18,545 nt of DNA from CBDUQP01 sp965369385 (GTDB taxonomy: Bacteria > Planctomycetota > Phycisphaerae > SM23-33), in the NCBI GenBank assembly GCA_965369385.1, contig CBDUQP010000064.1, forward strand, positions 1 through 18,545, written 5' to 3'. The translations under genes and the position numbers were made by a program. The number at the start of each line of letters is the position of its first letter. Position 1 is the first letter of the stretch. The notes under the pieces were generated by a model that was not told the DNA's origin, did not search any database, and worked only from the letters and a program-made list of their open reading frames with translations. Shown in pieces: positions 1 through 7,398 of this stretch.

Positions 1-1
1 G

Positions 2-76
2 ATATTCCTGAGTAATAATCCGCTATACCGCTCGTGGTTGCTGCAAAACTCAAACGCTAATGCCATCCAGAACTAA
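2..76 (+). CDS. 3' end of an upstream gene, cut by the window edge
   Basis: The frame beginning at base 2 is open for 24 codons and stops at TAA 74-76. That stop shares its last base with the ATG of the next gene (TAATG), the classic geometry of translationally coupled operon genes. The visible C-terminal peptide is polar and Asn-rich, ending in NAIQN, and shows no recognisable domain. Only the overlap argues that this is a real gene end; 24 open codons alone would prove little. If real, it makes the 611-residue membrane protein at least the second gene of an operon. Function cannot be assigned. Confidence 0.5.
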   Translation: MFLSNNPLYRSWLLQNSNANAIQN

Positions 77-1911
77 TGACACCCACAAGTGAAATAGAAT
101 CATATGACGTTTCTCGCGGGACTGCGCCGTTGCTGCGGCCGAGGGGATTTGTAGGCTGGCTGCTGATAATCGTGTTGAATCTGGCGTGTTTTGTCGCGAT
201 TAATGCCTTTTGGCACTACCTTGGATGCGGTAAGTGGTTTCACTATGGGGATAATGCATTTCGTCGGGATTTGGTTCATCCGCTGGGACGCACAATGCTT
301 GAACCGTTGAAAATATTCTGCTACCCGTGGATGGTGCTCGTGAATGGACTATTGCTGGCGGCGGTCGCTTTTGTGCCAATCCTGATGGCTGTCTTGCACA
401 GGGGATTTGTTGCGGTATTGTTTGTCGCGGTGGTCGTGCTGGTCGGGCAAACCCCGGCGTTGGCGGCGGTGTTGCTGCTGGGGTGTATACTGGCGTCGCG
501 AACGCCACTGCGAAGTGATATGCCTTTCGTAGCCATGATGTTGGGAATGGTTCCGGTGTGCATCTATACGTGGTTTATGGGGCTTTCGGATGTTGTGTCT
601 TCTGCAATGGTGCCATTGCAGCGGGCAGTGGCGTGTGCGCCGTTCCTTATCGCGTTTATCGTAATCGTGATTGGTGGGGCGATGGTGTTCCTGCTGGCCA
701 GGCTTACGTCCTATCGCCCCGGGGTCGCCTTGCCGCTGCTCATTGCTCTCGCCGCCGGGTCGATGGCTTCATTCTACACTCAAGTCGGTGACGACGAGCT
801 TGCCTATGCATTACTCGTGCAGGATGTTGAACCCGGCGATGCCATTTTAAAGTCGGTTTCAGTTGAGGAATGGCAGCAGATGTATGCGGTGGGTAATCTC
901 CGCTCCCAGGAACTTTCGCAAGCTCTCGACAACCAGCTTCAATCTGACCGAAACAGGCTTATTGACGGTTGTGATGGTTTTATCAGGCGATATCCCCAAA
1001 GCCGCCACGTGCCTGCGGTGGCTTGGCTGAGTGCCCAGTGTCGTGGGATTCTCGTAGACGCCAAGGCGCTTACGGAAGGCGTGGTGAAATACTCCGCCCG
1101 TCATCCATCCCTTACGCCATCCAGCCGCGAGGCATGGATTCGCCTGGAGGAATCGTGCTTTTCTTCCCCGCAAGGTGCCATCGCCAAGTGGAGACTCGCC
1201 CAGCTTGATATTCGCACTTTGACGGGGGGAGACATGAGCCATGAGCAGATCAAGAAGACTCTCGGCCGGGCGACAAGACGCTTGGAAAACGCCGAAAGCC
1301 ACTTACTTGCGATTGTCAAATCACGCGATCTTGACAGGATTTATCAGGGCGAGAGCATCTTTCTTCCACTCAGCGGGCTTCCTGAGGATAGGTATTACCC
1401 GATGGCGTTATTTGAGGTGCGCCGGATGCGATGGTTGATACGCGCCAACATGATACTGGCAACATGGGATCAGGCGCAGGTGTCCGGCGACAGCAAACAG
1501 AAAGCCGATGCTGTCAGGCTGGTGCAGGCACTGGCCCAGTACGTGAATTTGAACGCTAACAGCGTGAACTATCGCAAAGAACTCAGCCGCCTGGCTGTGA
1601 AATACGCTAGTACGCCGCTGGGTGATAATCTCAGGCTTGCCCACGCAGAAGTGATTAGTGACCCTTACAAGTGTGCCGAAGCACTTCTTCCACTTGCCCA
1701 TGCGAAACCTCCTGTGGATGCGTCGGCGCCGGCTAGTTTCGTCCTTGGAATACTCGCGACCGACACCGCCAACGCGGCGGCTGTCTCGTTGATGAAAGAT
1801 CTGAGAAAGCCACAGGAGTATTTCAAGGCGGTTCTTGCTGCCAAAGACAATCCGTGGCAGGTGCTTGCTCGCCGGCGGCTTGAATGGCTTGATGCGCTTG
1901 GACCGAAATAG
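76..1911 (+). CDS. Polytopic membrane protein with large C-terminal helical domain, function unknown
   Basis: The product is 611 residues. The N-terminal ~235 residues carry about six or seven hydrophobic segments (roughly 24-46, 80-105, 108-124, 127-140, 150-168, 188-209, 217-235). The rest is soluble and largely helical. Residues ~285-330 (LIDGCDGFIRRYPQSRHVPAVA) resemble the outer-membrane-lipoprotein/TPR-type pattern in which a helix is followed by an R-Y-P-x-S-x-H turn, so the domain may be made of TPR-like repeats. I do not recognise the family. The start is supported by the TAATG overlap with the preceding gene. A GT28-type glycosyltransferase lies 81 bp downstream on the same strand, so a role in envelope lipid or glycan handling is possible but is inference from context. 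The topology of the soluble half (periplasm or cytoplasm) is not decided by the sequence. Confidence 0.85.
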   Translation: MTPTSEIESYDVSRGTAPLLRPRGFVGWLLIIVLNLACFVAINAFWHYLGCGKWFHYGDNAFRRDLVHPLGRTMLEPLKIFCYPWMVLVNGLLLAAVAFVPILMAVLHRGFVAVLFVAVVVLVGQTPALAAVLLLGCILASRTPLRSDMPFVAMMLGMVPVCIYTWFMGLSDVVSSAMVPLQRAVACAPFLIAFIVIVIGGAMVFLLARLTSYRPGVALPLLIALAAGSMASFYTQVGDDELAYALLVQDVEPGDAILKSVSVEEWQQMYAVGNLRSQELSQALDNQLQSDRNRLIDGCDGFIRRYPQSRHVPAVAWLSAQCRGILVDAKALTEGVVKYSARHPSLTPSSREAWIRLEESCFSSPQGAIAKWRLAQLDIRTLTGGDMSHEQIKKTLGRATRRLENAESHLLAIVKSRDLDRIYQGESIFLPLSGLPEDRYYPMALFEVRRMRWLIRANMILATWDQAQVSGDSKQKADAVRLVQALAQYVNLNANSVNYRKELSRLAVKYASTPLGDNLRLAHAEVISDPYKCAEALLPLAHAKPPVDASAPASFVLGILATDTANAAAVSLMKDLRKPQEYFKAVLAAKDNPWQVLARRRLEWLDALGPK

Positions 1912-1992
1912 TGTTTTCGTTTGAGCCAATCGGTCAATTCGAAAGAGTGGCCCGCGTGTGTTAATCGAAAGGAATGATGGTGTATCTGTAAG

Positions 1993-3129
1993 ATGGATAG
2001 CAAAGTACTCATCTTGACCGCTTCGGTGGGAGCCGGTCACAACTCCGTCGCACGTGCGGTTTCGGGCGCTGTTGATGCACGAATGGGCGGTGGCGCGTCG
2101 GAAATAGTCGATATTCTCGACTTCGCACCGGGCATATTCCGGGCATACTATTCCGGCGGTTTCAGATTCGCCATGTCAGGCTGGCCTCGATGCTACGGTA
2201 TAGGATATGCAATGTCCGACCGCCCCAACCATTCGGGACGGGGACTGTGGGAGAAGAAGCGTCTTTTGCAGGAGTGGATATGGTTGTCGCGATTCCGACG
2301 GTTCCTGGCTGATCGCAAACCGAAGCTGGTTGTCAATACGCACTTCCTTGCCCCTCCGATTATCGCAAGAATGATTCGCAAAGGGCATGTGGCCACAACG
2401 CAATTTGTAGTAATAACCGATAATATTCCGCATCGATTCTGGTATTCTGAAGAAGTGGATCGTTGGTTTCTTCCCGGCGATGTGGGGGCCAAACGCCTTC
2501 ATGGGTGGGGGATAGACCCCAAGCGGATAACCGTGTCCGGGATGCCGATTCACGAAAAGTGGTCCACGCGCACCGGCCGCCAGGAGATACTCTCCCGGTG
2601 GGCTCTGCCTGCGGACAAGAAGATTGTCCTGCTCAGCGGCGGAGCCGAATTCACTTGTGGCCCCGTAGTGCATACCGCGAGGCGACTTGCCGAAGCGTGC
2701 CCGGATGCATGTGTGGTGGTGCTTGCGGGCAGGGACAAGAAGCTGGTGGCCTCGCTGGCGAAGCTGGGCTTTGGCGATGACCGGCTGCGTCCGGTGTCCT
2801 ATACCGACAAAGTTAACGAGCTTGTGCAGGTTGCGTCGGTCATGATTACCAAGTCCGGTGGTATTACAACTTCCGAATGCATTGCTGAAGGTCTGGCGAT
2901 GGTGCTGCCAAAGCCGGTTCCCGGGCAGGAATCGGGCAACGCTGCTTATCTGGCGTCACATGATGCGGCAATGGTTGTTCGCAGGCACCGCGATGTTCCG
3001 CAAGTGGTGAGGCGACTTCTGGATGATCCCCAGCGGCTTTTGCAGTTGGGGCAGAACGCCCGCAGCCTGTACGCTGATGGCAGGGAAAGCGTGGCCGGCG
3101 CGGTGTCGCATTTTCTTGATGGCGATTGA
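1993..3129 (+). CDS. MGDG synthase/UgtP-type glycosyltransferase (GT28 family)
   Basis: The 378-residue protein has the two-domain plan of monogalactosyl/processive diacylglycerol glycosyltransferases (MGDG_synth N-terminal domain plus GT28 C-terminal domain), which transfer a sugar from a UDP-sugar to diacylglycerol or a related lipid at the inner membrane. The N-terminus has the glycine-rich loop VGAGHNSVARAV (12-23), then VVNTHFLAP (113-121) and TDNIPHRFWYSEEVDRWFLP (142-161), matching the family's acceptor-side motifs. The C-terminal nucleotide-sugar site is seen in LLSGGAEF (213-220) and in TKSGGITTSECIAEGLAMVL followed by P-K-P-V-P-G-Q-E (286-313). MurG shares the fold, but the N-terminal MGDG-type signature argues against MurG. 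Length is normal for bacterial members. The sugar and lipid acceptor cannot be read from sequence. No good ribosome-binding site sits at normal distance; a five-codon mini-ORF ends two bases before this ATG. Confidence 0.88.
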   Translation: MDSKVLILTASVGAGHNSVARAVSGAVDARMGGGASEIVDILDFAPGIFRAYYSGGFRFAMSGWPRCYGIGYAMSDRPNHSGRGLWEKKRLLQEWIWLSRFRRFLADRKPKLVVNTHFLAPPIIARMIRKGHVATTQFVVITDNIPHRFWYSEEVDRWFLPGDVGAKRLHGWGIDPKRITVSGMPIHEKWSTRTGRQEILSRWALPADKKIVLLSGGAEFTCGPVVHTARRLAEACPDACVVVLAGRDKKLVASLAKLGFGDDRLRPVSYTDKVNELVQVASVMITKSGGITTSECIAEGLAMVLPKPVPGQESGNAAYLASHDAAMVVRRHRDVPQVVRRLLDDPQRLLQLGQNARSLYADGRESVAGAVSHFLDGD

Positions 3130-3182
3130 TACCGGCAGGGTTGAATCTTTGGGGCGATTCGGGGTGGTTGATCAGATCGACG

Positions 3183-4445
3183 TTAATCCGACTGGGCAGA
3201 GGAATCTGCTTCGCATCTACCGACGAGATAGATATTGCTCTTGCCACTCTTCTTGACCTTGCCCAGCGCGATGTCGGCCTGCCGCAGCAGTTGCCTGACG
3301 GTGGTTCCGTTTGCGGGATAGTTTGCCAATCCGCCTGAAATAGTGAGTGTTCCTGCCGATTCATTCCCGAGGAGTTGGAACTGGTGCTGGGCCACGGTTT
3401 TGCAGAATCGATCTGCCAGTTCGTAGGCATCGCCAAGCTGCCTGCTATCTGCCTGGCGTGGTTTATCGGAATCCCAGACAAGGACCGCAAATTCGTCGCC
3501 ACCTATTCTGGCAACGATATCGTGTTGCCGCATGGCGTTTCGGATCATGGTGGTTGTTTCCCTGAGAATCTCGTCACCTGCGGCATGTCCGTAGGTGTCG
3601 TTGTAATGCTTGAAATCGTCAATGTCGTAAAGCAGCACTGCGGCCCTCAGGTTCTGTTGGCTTGCACGCAGCAGTATCTGATCCGAGATTTTGTAGAAAT
3701 ATCGCCGGTTATATGCACCGGTTAGATGGTCCGTAATGGCTAGCTGATGTAATGTTCCGCAGCGATCGGCGGCGTCGAATAGCGATGGTAAAAGCGACTG
3801 GAGCCGTGCGAGGAAGCTGGCATCTTTCTGGTCAAGCCCGGTGCTGTCGGTCATTGCAACCAGTTGCTGCCTGCGTCCCTCAATATAGGCAGACAGCACA
3901 GCAGGACGCTGCAATGAAGACGCTTCGATAGCGTCGGTCCACTGCATGGGCTTTGCGAGGCGATCGGAAACCACAGCGGCTATTTCGCGTTTCAGCGTTT
4001 GGACATCCCGCGATTCCCGCACGAGATGTGCGTAGAGATGGCTCTCGGTGGTGTCGATGGTTCCTGTCGAATCCATGCGGGCAATGTCAGCGGGCGACTC
4101 CTGCAATACCCGTTGGAGGCATCGCCAGTCTGCATCGGTGAGCGGAAGGAGGAAGTAATCGTCGATGGTCTTGCTGAGCATTGACCTCACGTCAGGCTCA
4201 GCCGGCGGTGGGCAGACTACCGCAATATGGGTGCCTTTGCGAAGTGTTCTAATTGCTCGACAAAGGTATTCAAGTCCGTTCTGGGGAGCGGATAGTATTA
4301 CCAGTGGCGCCGCCTGCTGATGAATCGCTTCGAGGAGCTCGTATGGATCCCCTACAACCCTGCACTTATTAATGCCAAGCCGCTGTGCGAAGTCCTCGCC
4401 TGCTGATGTGTCGGCGAGCAGAAGTGCCTTGTTGCGCCCAGGCAT
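3183..4445 (-). CDS. Diguanylate cyclase with N-terminal pseudo-receiver domain
   Basis: The 420-residue protein ends in a complete GGDEF domain (about 235-410) that makes cyclic di-GMP from two GTP. Visible motifs are DHLTGAYNRRYF (239-250), the metal/substrate segment LLYDIDDFKHYNDTYGHAAG (271-290) and the signature GGDEF (315-319). RQHD (306-309) lies exactly five residues before the signature, the position of the RxxD inhibitory site, so product feedback is expected. Residues 1-115 look like a receiver fold (ALLLADTSAG, then PLVILSAPQ), but Ser52 stands where the phospho-acceptor Asp would be, so this is probably a non-phosphorylated pseudo-receiver. The middle part (~120-235) is helical. 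No transmembrane segment is seen. Its ATG overlaps the TAA of the upstream receiver-like gene (TAATG on the minus strand), so the two are co-translated and likely work together. Confidence 0.93.
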   Translation of the reverse strand: MPGRNKALLLADTSAGEDFAQRLGINKCRVVGDPYELLEAIHQQAAPLVILSAPQNGLEYLCRAIRTLRKGTHIAVVCPPPAEPDVRSMLSKTIDDYFLLPLTDADWRCLQRVLQESPADIARMDSTGTIDTTESHLYAHLVRESRDVQTLKREIAAVVSDRLAKPMQWTDAIEASSLQRPAVLSAYIEGRRQQLVAMTDSTGLDQKDASFLARLQSLLPSLFDAADRCGTLHQLAITDHLTGAYNRRYFYKISDQILLRASQQNLRAAVLLYDIDDFKHYNDTYGHAAGDEILRETTTMIRNAMRQHDIVARIGGDEFAVLVWDSDKPRQADSRQLGDAYELADRFCKTVAQHQFQLLGNESAGTLTISGGLANYPANGTTVRQLLRQADIALGKVKKSGKSNIYLVGRCEADSSAQSD

Positions 4446-5341
4446 TATTCATTCTCCAGCAGTGCTGATATCTCATCGCTTGTCATCAGTTCACCGAGGG
4501 ATTTGGTTGGGTGGACATCGTCGAAATCTTCACGGGCTTTCTGCGCTGGTTGAGCGAGATATTCCGTGTAAGGCTCGGTCGCCGGTTCCTGGACGGGAGC
4601 GGGTGAAATTGCCGATTCCTCCAGACTGTCGCTTCGCTCTGGTGTGTCTACCTTTGACGCTTCAATTATCCACTGGGCCAGTGCCTGTGTTGTGTCTGCG
4701 TTGTCTTCGTCTGGTTTGGTTGGTGCGATAGGCGCTTCGGCAGTGATCTGTTCGTTATCGTGGTGCTGCTCTTTCTGTTCGTCCTGTTCGTTGGAAGGGG
4801 TAGGAATATTCTCTACCGGATTTTCGGTGATATCTTCCTGCTCCATCGTCCACCATGCGAGGTCTTTCAGATCGGTGGGCATTTCGTCGAGCGGATGGTC
4901 GTCGGCGATTGCTGGGATATCAGTTTGCCCGGGCGTCGGCTGGCGGCCAGATGCATTTGCCGGCTGACCTTGCGTATTGCCGGTTGCTTCTGCGAGGCGG
5001 CGAAGTTGCCCTGCCAGGCTGGTGGGCGTGCAAAGCCGCACGCCGTCCAGATCGCTTGTGGTCATGCCAAGCGGCATTGTTCCCACAGCCAGTATTTCGG
5101 TGTGCGAGCGGCTGCAGATTTCGAGCAATCGCAGGTGGTGCCTGGTGAGGCATCTGAGATCTATAACCATGGCATGAGGAGGATTGGCAAGGATCGTTGC
5201 CGCCGCTTCATAGCAGTTCGACATATGCACAACAGCAGCGCAGGCGTCACGGAGTTCCGCGCCCAGTGCATCGGCGAGATGCGTATCGCGTGAGACTATA
5301 GCGATGCGAAACTCGTCCATTTTCTCGACAATATCCACCAT
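4445..5341 (-). CDS. Receiver-like protein with acidic linker and C-terminal FliM-like peptide
   Basis: The 298-residue product has three parts. Residues ~10-118 look like a CheY-type receiver: FRIAIVSRD (11-19) would be strand 1 with an acidic residue, and HAMVIDLRCL (56-65) places Asp61 at the phospho-acceptor position. The usual Lys-Pro near the end is replaced (RLCTPTSL), so phosphorylation is uncertain. Residues ~120-275 are low-complexity, rich in Glu, Asp, Pro, Thr and Gln, and probably disordered. The last 18 residues, SLGELMTSDEISALLENE (281-298), resemble the N-terminal CheY-P-binding peptide of FliM/FliY (consensus LSQxEIDALL). The gene is the first of a coupled pair with the diguanylate cyclase. 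A GGAGG lies 12 bases before the ATG; Met8 is an alternative start. The receiver call is moderate and the FliM-like peptide is a motif match only. Confidence 0.8.
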   Translation of the reverse strand: MVDIVEKMDEFRIAIVSRDTHLADALGAELRDACAAVVHMSNCYEAAATILANPPHAMVIDLRCLTRHHLRLLEICSRSHTEILAVGTMPLGMTTSDLDGVRLCTPTSLAGQLRRLAEATGNTQGQPANASGRQPTPGQTDIPAIADDHPLDEMPTDLKDLAWWTMEQEDITENPVENIPTPSNEQDEQKEQHHDNEQITAEAPIAPTKPDEDNADTTQALAQWIIEASKVDTPERSDSLEESAISPAPVQEPATEPYTEYLAQPAQKAREDFDDVHPTKSLGELMTSDEISALLENE

Positions 5342-5381
5342 GAAATGCGACTGCCTCCAGTATTACTCCCCAGTCTATAGG

Positions 5382-5410
5382 ACAATGCCGATCTCGTCAA
5401 TCGGCATTGT
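5382..5410. promoter_or_regulatory. Perfect 11-bp inverted repeat in divergent intergenic region
   Basis: ACAATGCCGAT (5382-5392) and ATCGGCATTGT (5400-5410) form a perfect 11-bp stem around a 7-base spacer. It lies 41 bp upstream of the receiver-like gene and about 150 bp upstream of the HIT gene, which diverge. No T-run follows on either strand, so it is not a standard terminator. A dimeric-repressor operator or an RNA hairpin in the leader of the minus-strand operon are both possible. Confidence 0.45.
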
Positions 5411-5523
5411 GTGTGTGGTGGTTGGAGCGAATCGCTGCTATCCTCGCGTATCAACCGTCAATTCAAGCGTTTAGAGGCATTGTTGCTTGGGCATGCTATT
5501 GGGAATGAGCAGATAGTGGTTTG

Positions 5524-5552
5524 TTGAGAGGGAGCTTGCGCCATGGTATCAT
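5524..5552 (+). promoter_or_regulatory. Sigma-70-type promoter for the HIT-dgt operon
   Basis: TTGAGA (5524-5529) and TATCAT (5547-5552) match the -35 and -10 consensus at five of six bases each, with the optimal 17-bp spacer. Transcription would start around 5559-5562, at or within three bases of the ATG at 5562, giving a leaderless or near-leaderless message. No Shine-Dalgarno sequence is present before that ATG, which agrees with this reading. Confidence 0.6.
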
Positions 5553-5561
5553 TCAGGCACT

Positions 5562-6098
5562 ATGACAGACGAAACCCCCTGCAACGGCAACAGGAACATC
5601 TGGGCACCTTGGCGAATCGAGTATATCGAGTCTCTCGGAAAGGGCGATGACGGCTGTTTTCTGTGCCGATATCGCGATAATCCCGCTGACGATGTGGCGA
5701 ACCTTGTGCTATGGCGAACCGAGCGATGCATGGCCGTGATGAACCGTTTTCCATACACGGGCGGACATTCACTTATTGTTCCACTGGAGCATGTTCCCGG
5801 GCTGGACGATATCGATCCCGAGACCATGGGCGAGATGATGATGATGGCTCGTGACCTGCAATTGGCCCTTGGCAAGGCTATCGGGGCTGAGGGGTTCAAT
5901 GTAGGAATCAATATCGGACGTTGCGCGGGAGCGGGGCTGCCCGGGCACCTGCACATGCACGTGGTGCCCAGGTGGGGTGGCGATACCAATTTCATGGCAG
6001 TTTGCGGGGATGTAAGGGTGATCCCGCAGGCACTGGACAAGCTTTACGAGTGTATTATGCAGGCCGCCTGCCAGCTCGGGCTTCCGAAGCTGAAATGA
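5562..6098 (+). CDS. HIT-family nucleotide hydrolase/Ap4A phosphorylase-like protein
   Basis: The 178-residue protein is a histidine-triad enzyme. GHLHMHVVPRWGGDTNFM (128-145) contains the HxHxH triad (His129, His131, His133); by analogy with HINT/FHIT, His131 is the nucleophile that forms the nucleotidyl intermediate. The PRWGGDTNFM extension is typical of the bacterial Ap4A phosphorylase-like branch, as in the mycobacterial enzyme, rather than of HINT. CFLC (32-35) is the N-terminal Cys pair that often binds zinc in this branch. IWAPWRIEYI (13-22) is the usual N-terminal signature. The likely role is breakdown of diadenosine polyphosphates or related nucleotides in the cytoplasm. Hydrolase versus phosphorylase activity cannot be told from sequence. 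It is the first gene of a pair with the dGTPase-like gene, 10 bp apart. Length is normal. Confidence 0.92.
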   Translation: MTDETPCNGNRNIWAPWRIEYIESLGKGDDGCFLCRYRDNPADDVANLVLWRTERCMAVMNRFPYTGGHSLIVPLEHVPGLDDIDPETMGEMMMMARDLQLALGKAIGAEGFNVGINIGRCAGAGLPGHLHMHVVPRWGGDTNFMAVCGDVRVIPQALDKLYECIMQAACQLGLPKLK

Positions 6099-6108
6099 TG
6101 GTACGAAC

Positions 6109-7263
6109 ATGACAGAGCCAACACTACCATCATCGCGATTGACGTTTGAGGAACACCAGAGACAGTGGCTTTGCAGCTACGCTGTTACCGAATCGTTCAA
6201 TGGCGGTCGGCGTTTTGCTGAGGACGAGCACGGGTACCGCACGGCCTTCCAGCGAGATCGTGATCGTATCATGCATTGTTCGGCTTTCAGGCGGTTGGAT
6301 TACAAGACGCAAGTGTTCGTGCCCCACGAGGTGGACCACTTCCGTACGCGACTCACCCACACCCTTGAGGTGGCCCAGGTAGGGCGCACTATCGGACGGG
6401 CGCTGCGATTGAACGAGGACCTGATCGAAGCGGTGGCACTTGCCCATGATTTGGGGCATCCACCATTCGGGCATGGTGGCGAGAGCGTTCTGGACGAGCT
6501 GATGTCGGCCCATGGGCACTTTGAACATAACCGCCAGTCGCTACGGGTGGTGGATTATCTGGAGCACCCGTATCCGCAGTTCAGGGGCCTGAATCTTACC
6601 AGCGTAACCCGCGAGTGTATCGCCAAGCACGAGACTCGCTACGATTCGCCGGTGTGCTCGGAGTTTGATCGTGCTACGCATCCCGTTTTGGAGGGTCAGA
6701 TTGTGGACCTTTCCGACGAGATAGCATATACGTCGGCAGACCTGGAAGATTCACTCGCCTGCAAGGAGATCAGGATCGATCAGTTGGCGGACCTGGCGAT
6801 GTGGCAGATGGCTTGGGGGCGTACGTGTGAGCAGATGCCTGACGCCCGGGACATTCATAAGACCATACGGGCATCCAAGATGGTGCTGGAGATAATGGCA
6901 GGTGATTTGCTTTCAACCACGCGAGCCCGGATTGACCAGTTTGCCTGCCGGAGTGTGGATGATGTGCGATCCTGTGCGGAGAAGCTGGCGGGTTTCTCCG
7001 AGCCAATGAGTTTGCACATCGTTGAATTACAGGATTTCCTGTTGGAGAATGTCTACACCACAGGCGACAGTGCCGCCAATGACAAGCAGGGCCGCCGCGT
7101 GATCCAGGAGTTGTTTGAAGCCTATCTAGGCGATTCGTCATTGCTGCCGGCTAGGTATTTGCGCCGCGTGGAAGACGAAGGCTTGCATCGCGTGATCTGC
7201 GACTACATAGCCGGAATGACCGACAGGTTTTGCAAGAAAGAGCATACCCGCATAGTTGGGTAG
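6109..7263 (+). CDS. dgt: dGTPase-like HD-domain deoxynucleotide triphosphohydrolase
   Basis: The 384-residue protein belongs to the dGTPase-like family, which splits dNTPs into deoxynucleoside and tripolyphosphate and so trims the dNTP pool. The HD metal site is complete: RLTHTLEVAQVGR (81-93, His84), AHDLGHPPFGHGGE (112-125, His113-Asp114) and LSDEIAYTSADLEDS (201-215, Asp203). The N-terminal segment YRTAFQRDRDRIMHCSAFRR (43-62) is also family-typical. The length fits the shorter, broad-specificity 'dGTPase-like' branch better than the ~500-residue enterobacterial Dgt, so the true substrate could be any dNTP. It lies 10 bp after the HIT gene and shares its promoter. The pairing of two nucleotide-clearing enzymes is coherent. 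A bidirectional terminator lies 79 bp downstream. Confidence 0.93.
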   Translation: MTEPTLPSSRLTFEEHQRQWLCSYAVTESFNGGRRFAEDEHGYRTAFQRDRDRIMHCSAFRRLDYKTQVFVPHEVDHFRTRLTHTLEVAQVGRTIGRALRLNEDLIEAVALAHDLGHPPFGHGGESVLDELMSAHGHFEHNRQSLRVVDYLEHPYPQFRGLNLTSVTRECIAKHETRYDSPVCSEFDRATHPVLEGQIVDLSDEIAYTSADLEDSLACKEIRIDQLADLAMWQMAWGRTCEQMPDARDIHKTIRASKMVLEIMAGDLLSTTRARIDQFACRSVDDVRSCAEKLAGFSEPMSLHIVELQDFLLENVYTTGDSAANDKQGRRVIQELFEAYLGDSSLLPARYLRRVEDEGLHRVICDYIAGMTDRFCKKEHTRIVG

Positions 7264-7341
7264 GGGGAGAAATCCTGCGAAGCGATTTGTTGCGGCGCTG
7301 GCGAGGAAATTGCCCGCCGCCTGTGGTATGAATCATAAAAC

Positions 7342-7379
7342 AAGGCCGACCCGGATTTGGATATCCGGATCGGCCTTTT
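7342..7379. terminator. Bidirectional intrinsic terminator between dgt and the 648-residue membrane protein gene
   Basis: AAGGCCGA (7342-7349) pairs with TCGGCCTT (7370-7377). After one C/A mismatch, CCGGAT (7351-7356) pairs with ATCCGG (7363-7368) around a six-base loop. A TTTT run ends the plus-strand side, and on the minus strand the stem is followed by GTTTTAT. It sits between two converging genes, as expected for a shared terminator. Confidence 0.85.
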
Positions 7380-7398
7380 GCGTTTTAAGCGTGTCAGC

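Noticed and set aside
1408..2040. 210-codon minus-strand open frame
   Set aside because: It is antisense to the end of the 611-residue gene and the start of the glycosyltransferase, with a shadow-like Arg/Ser/His composition and no motif.
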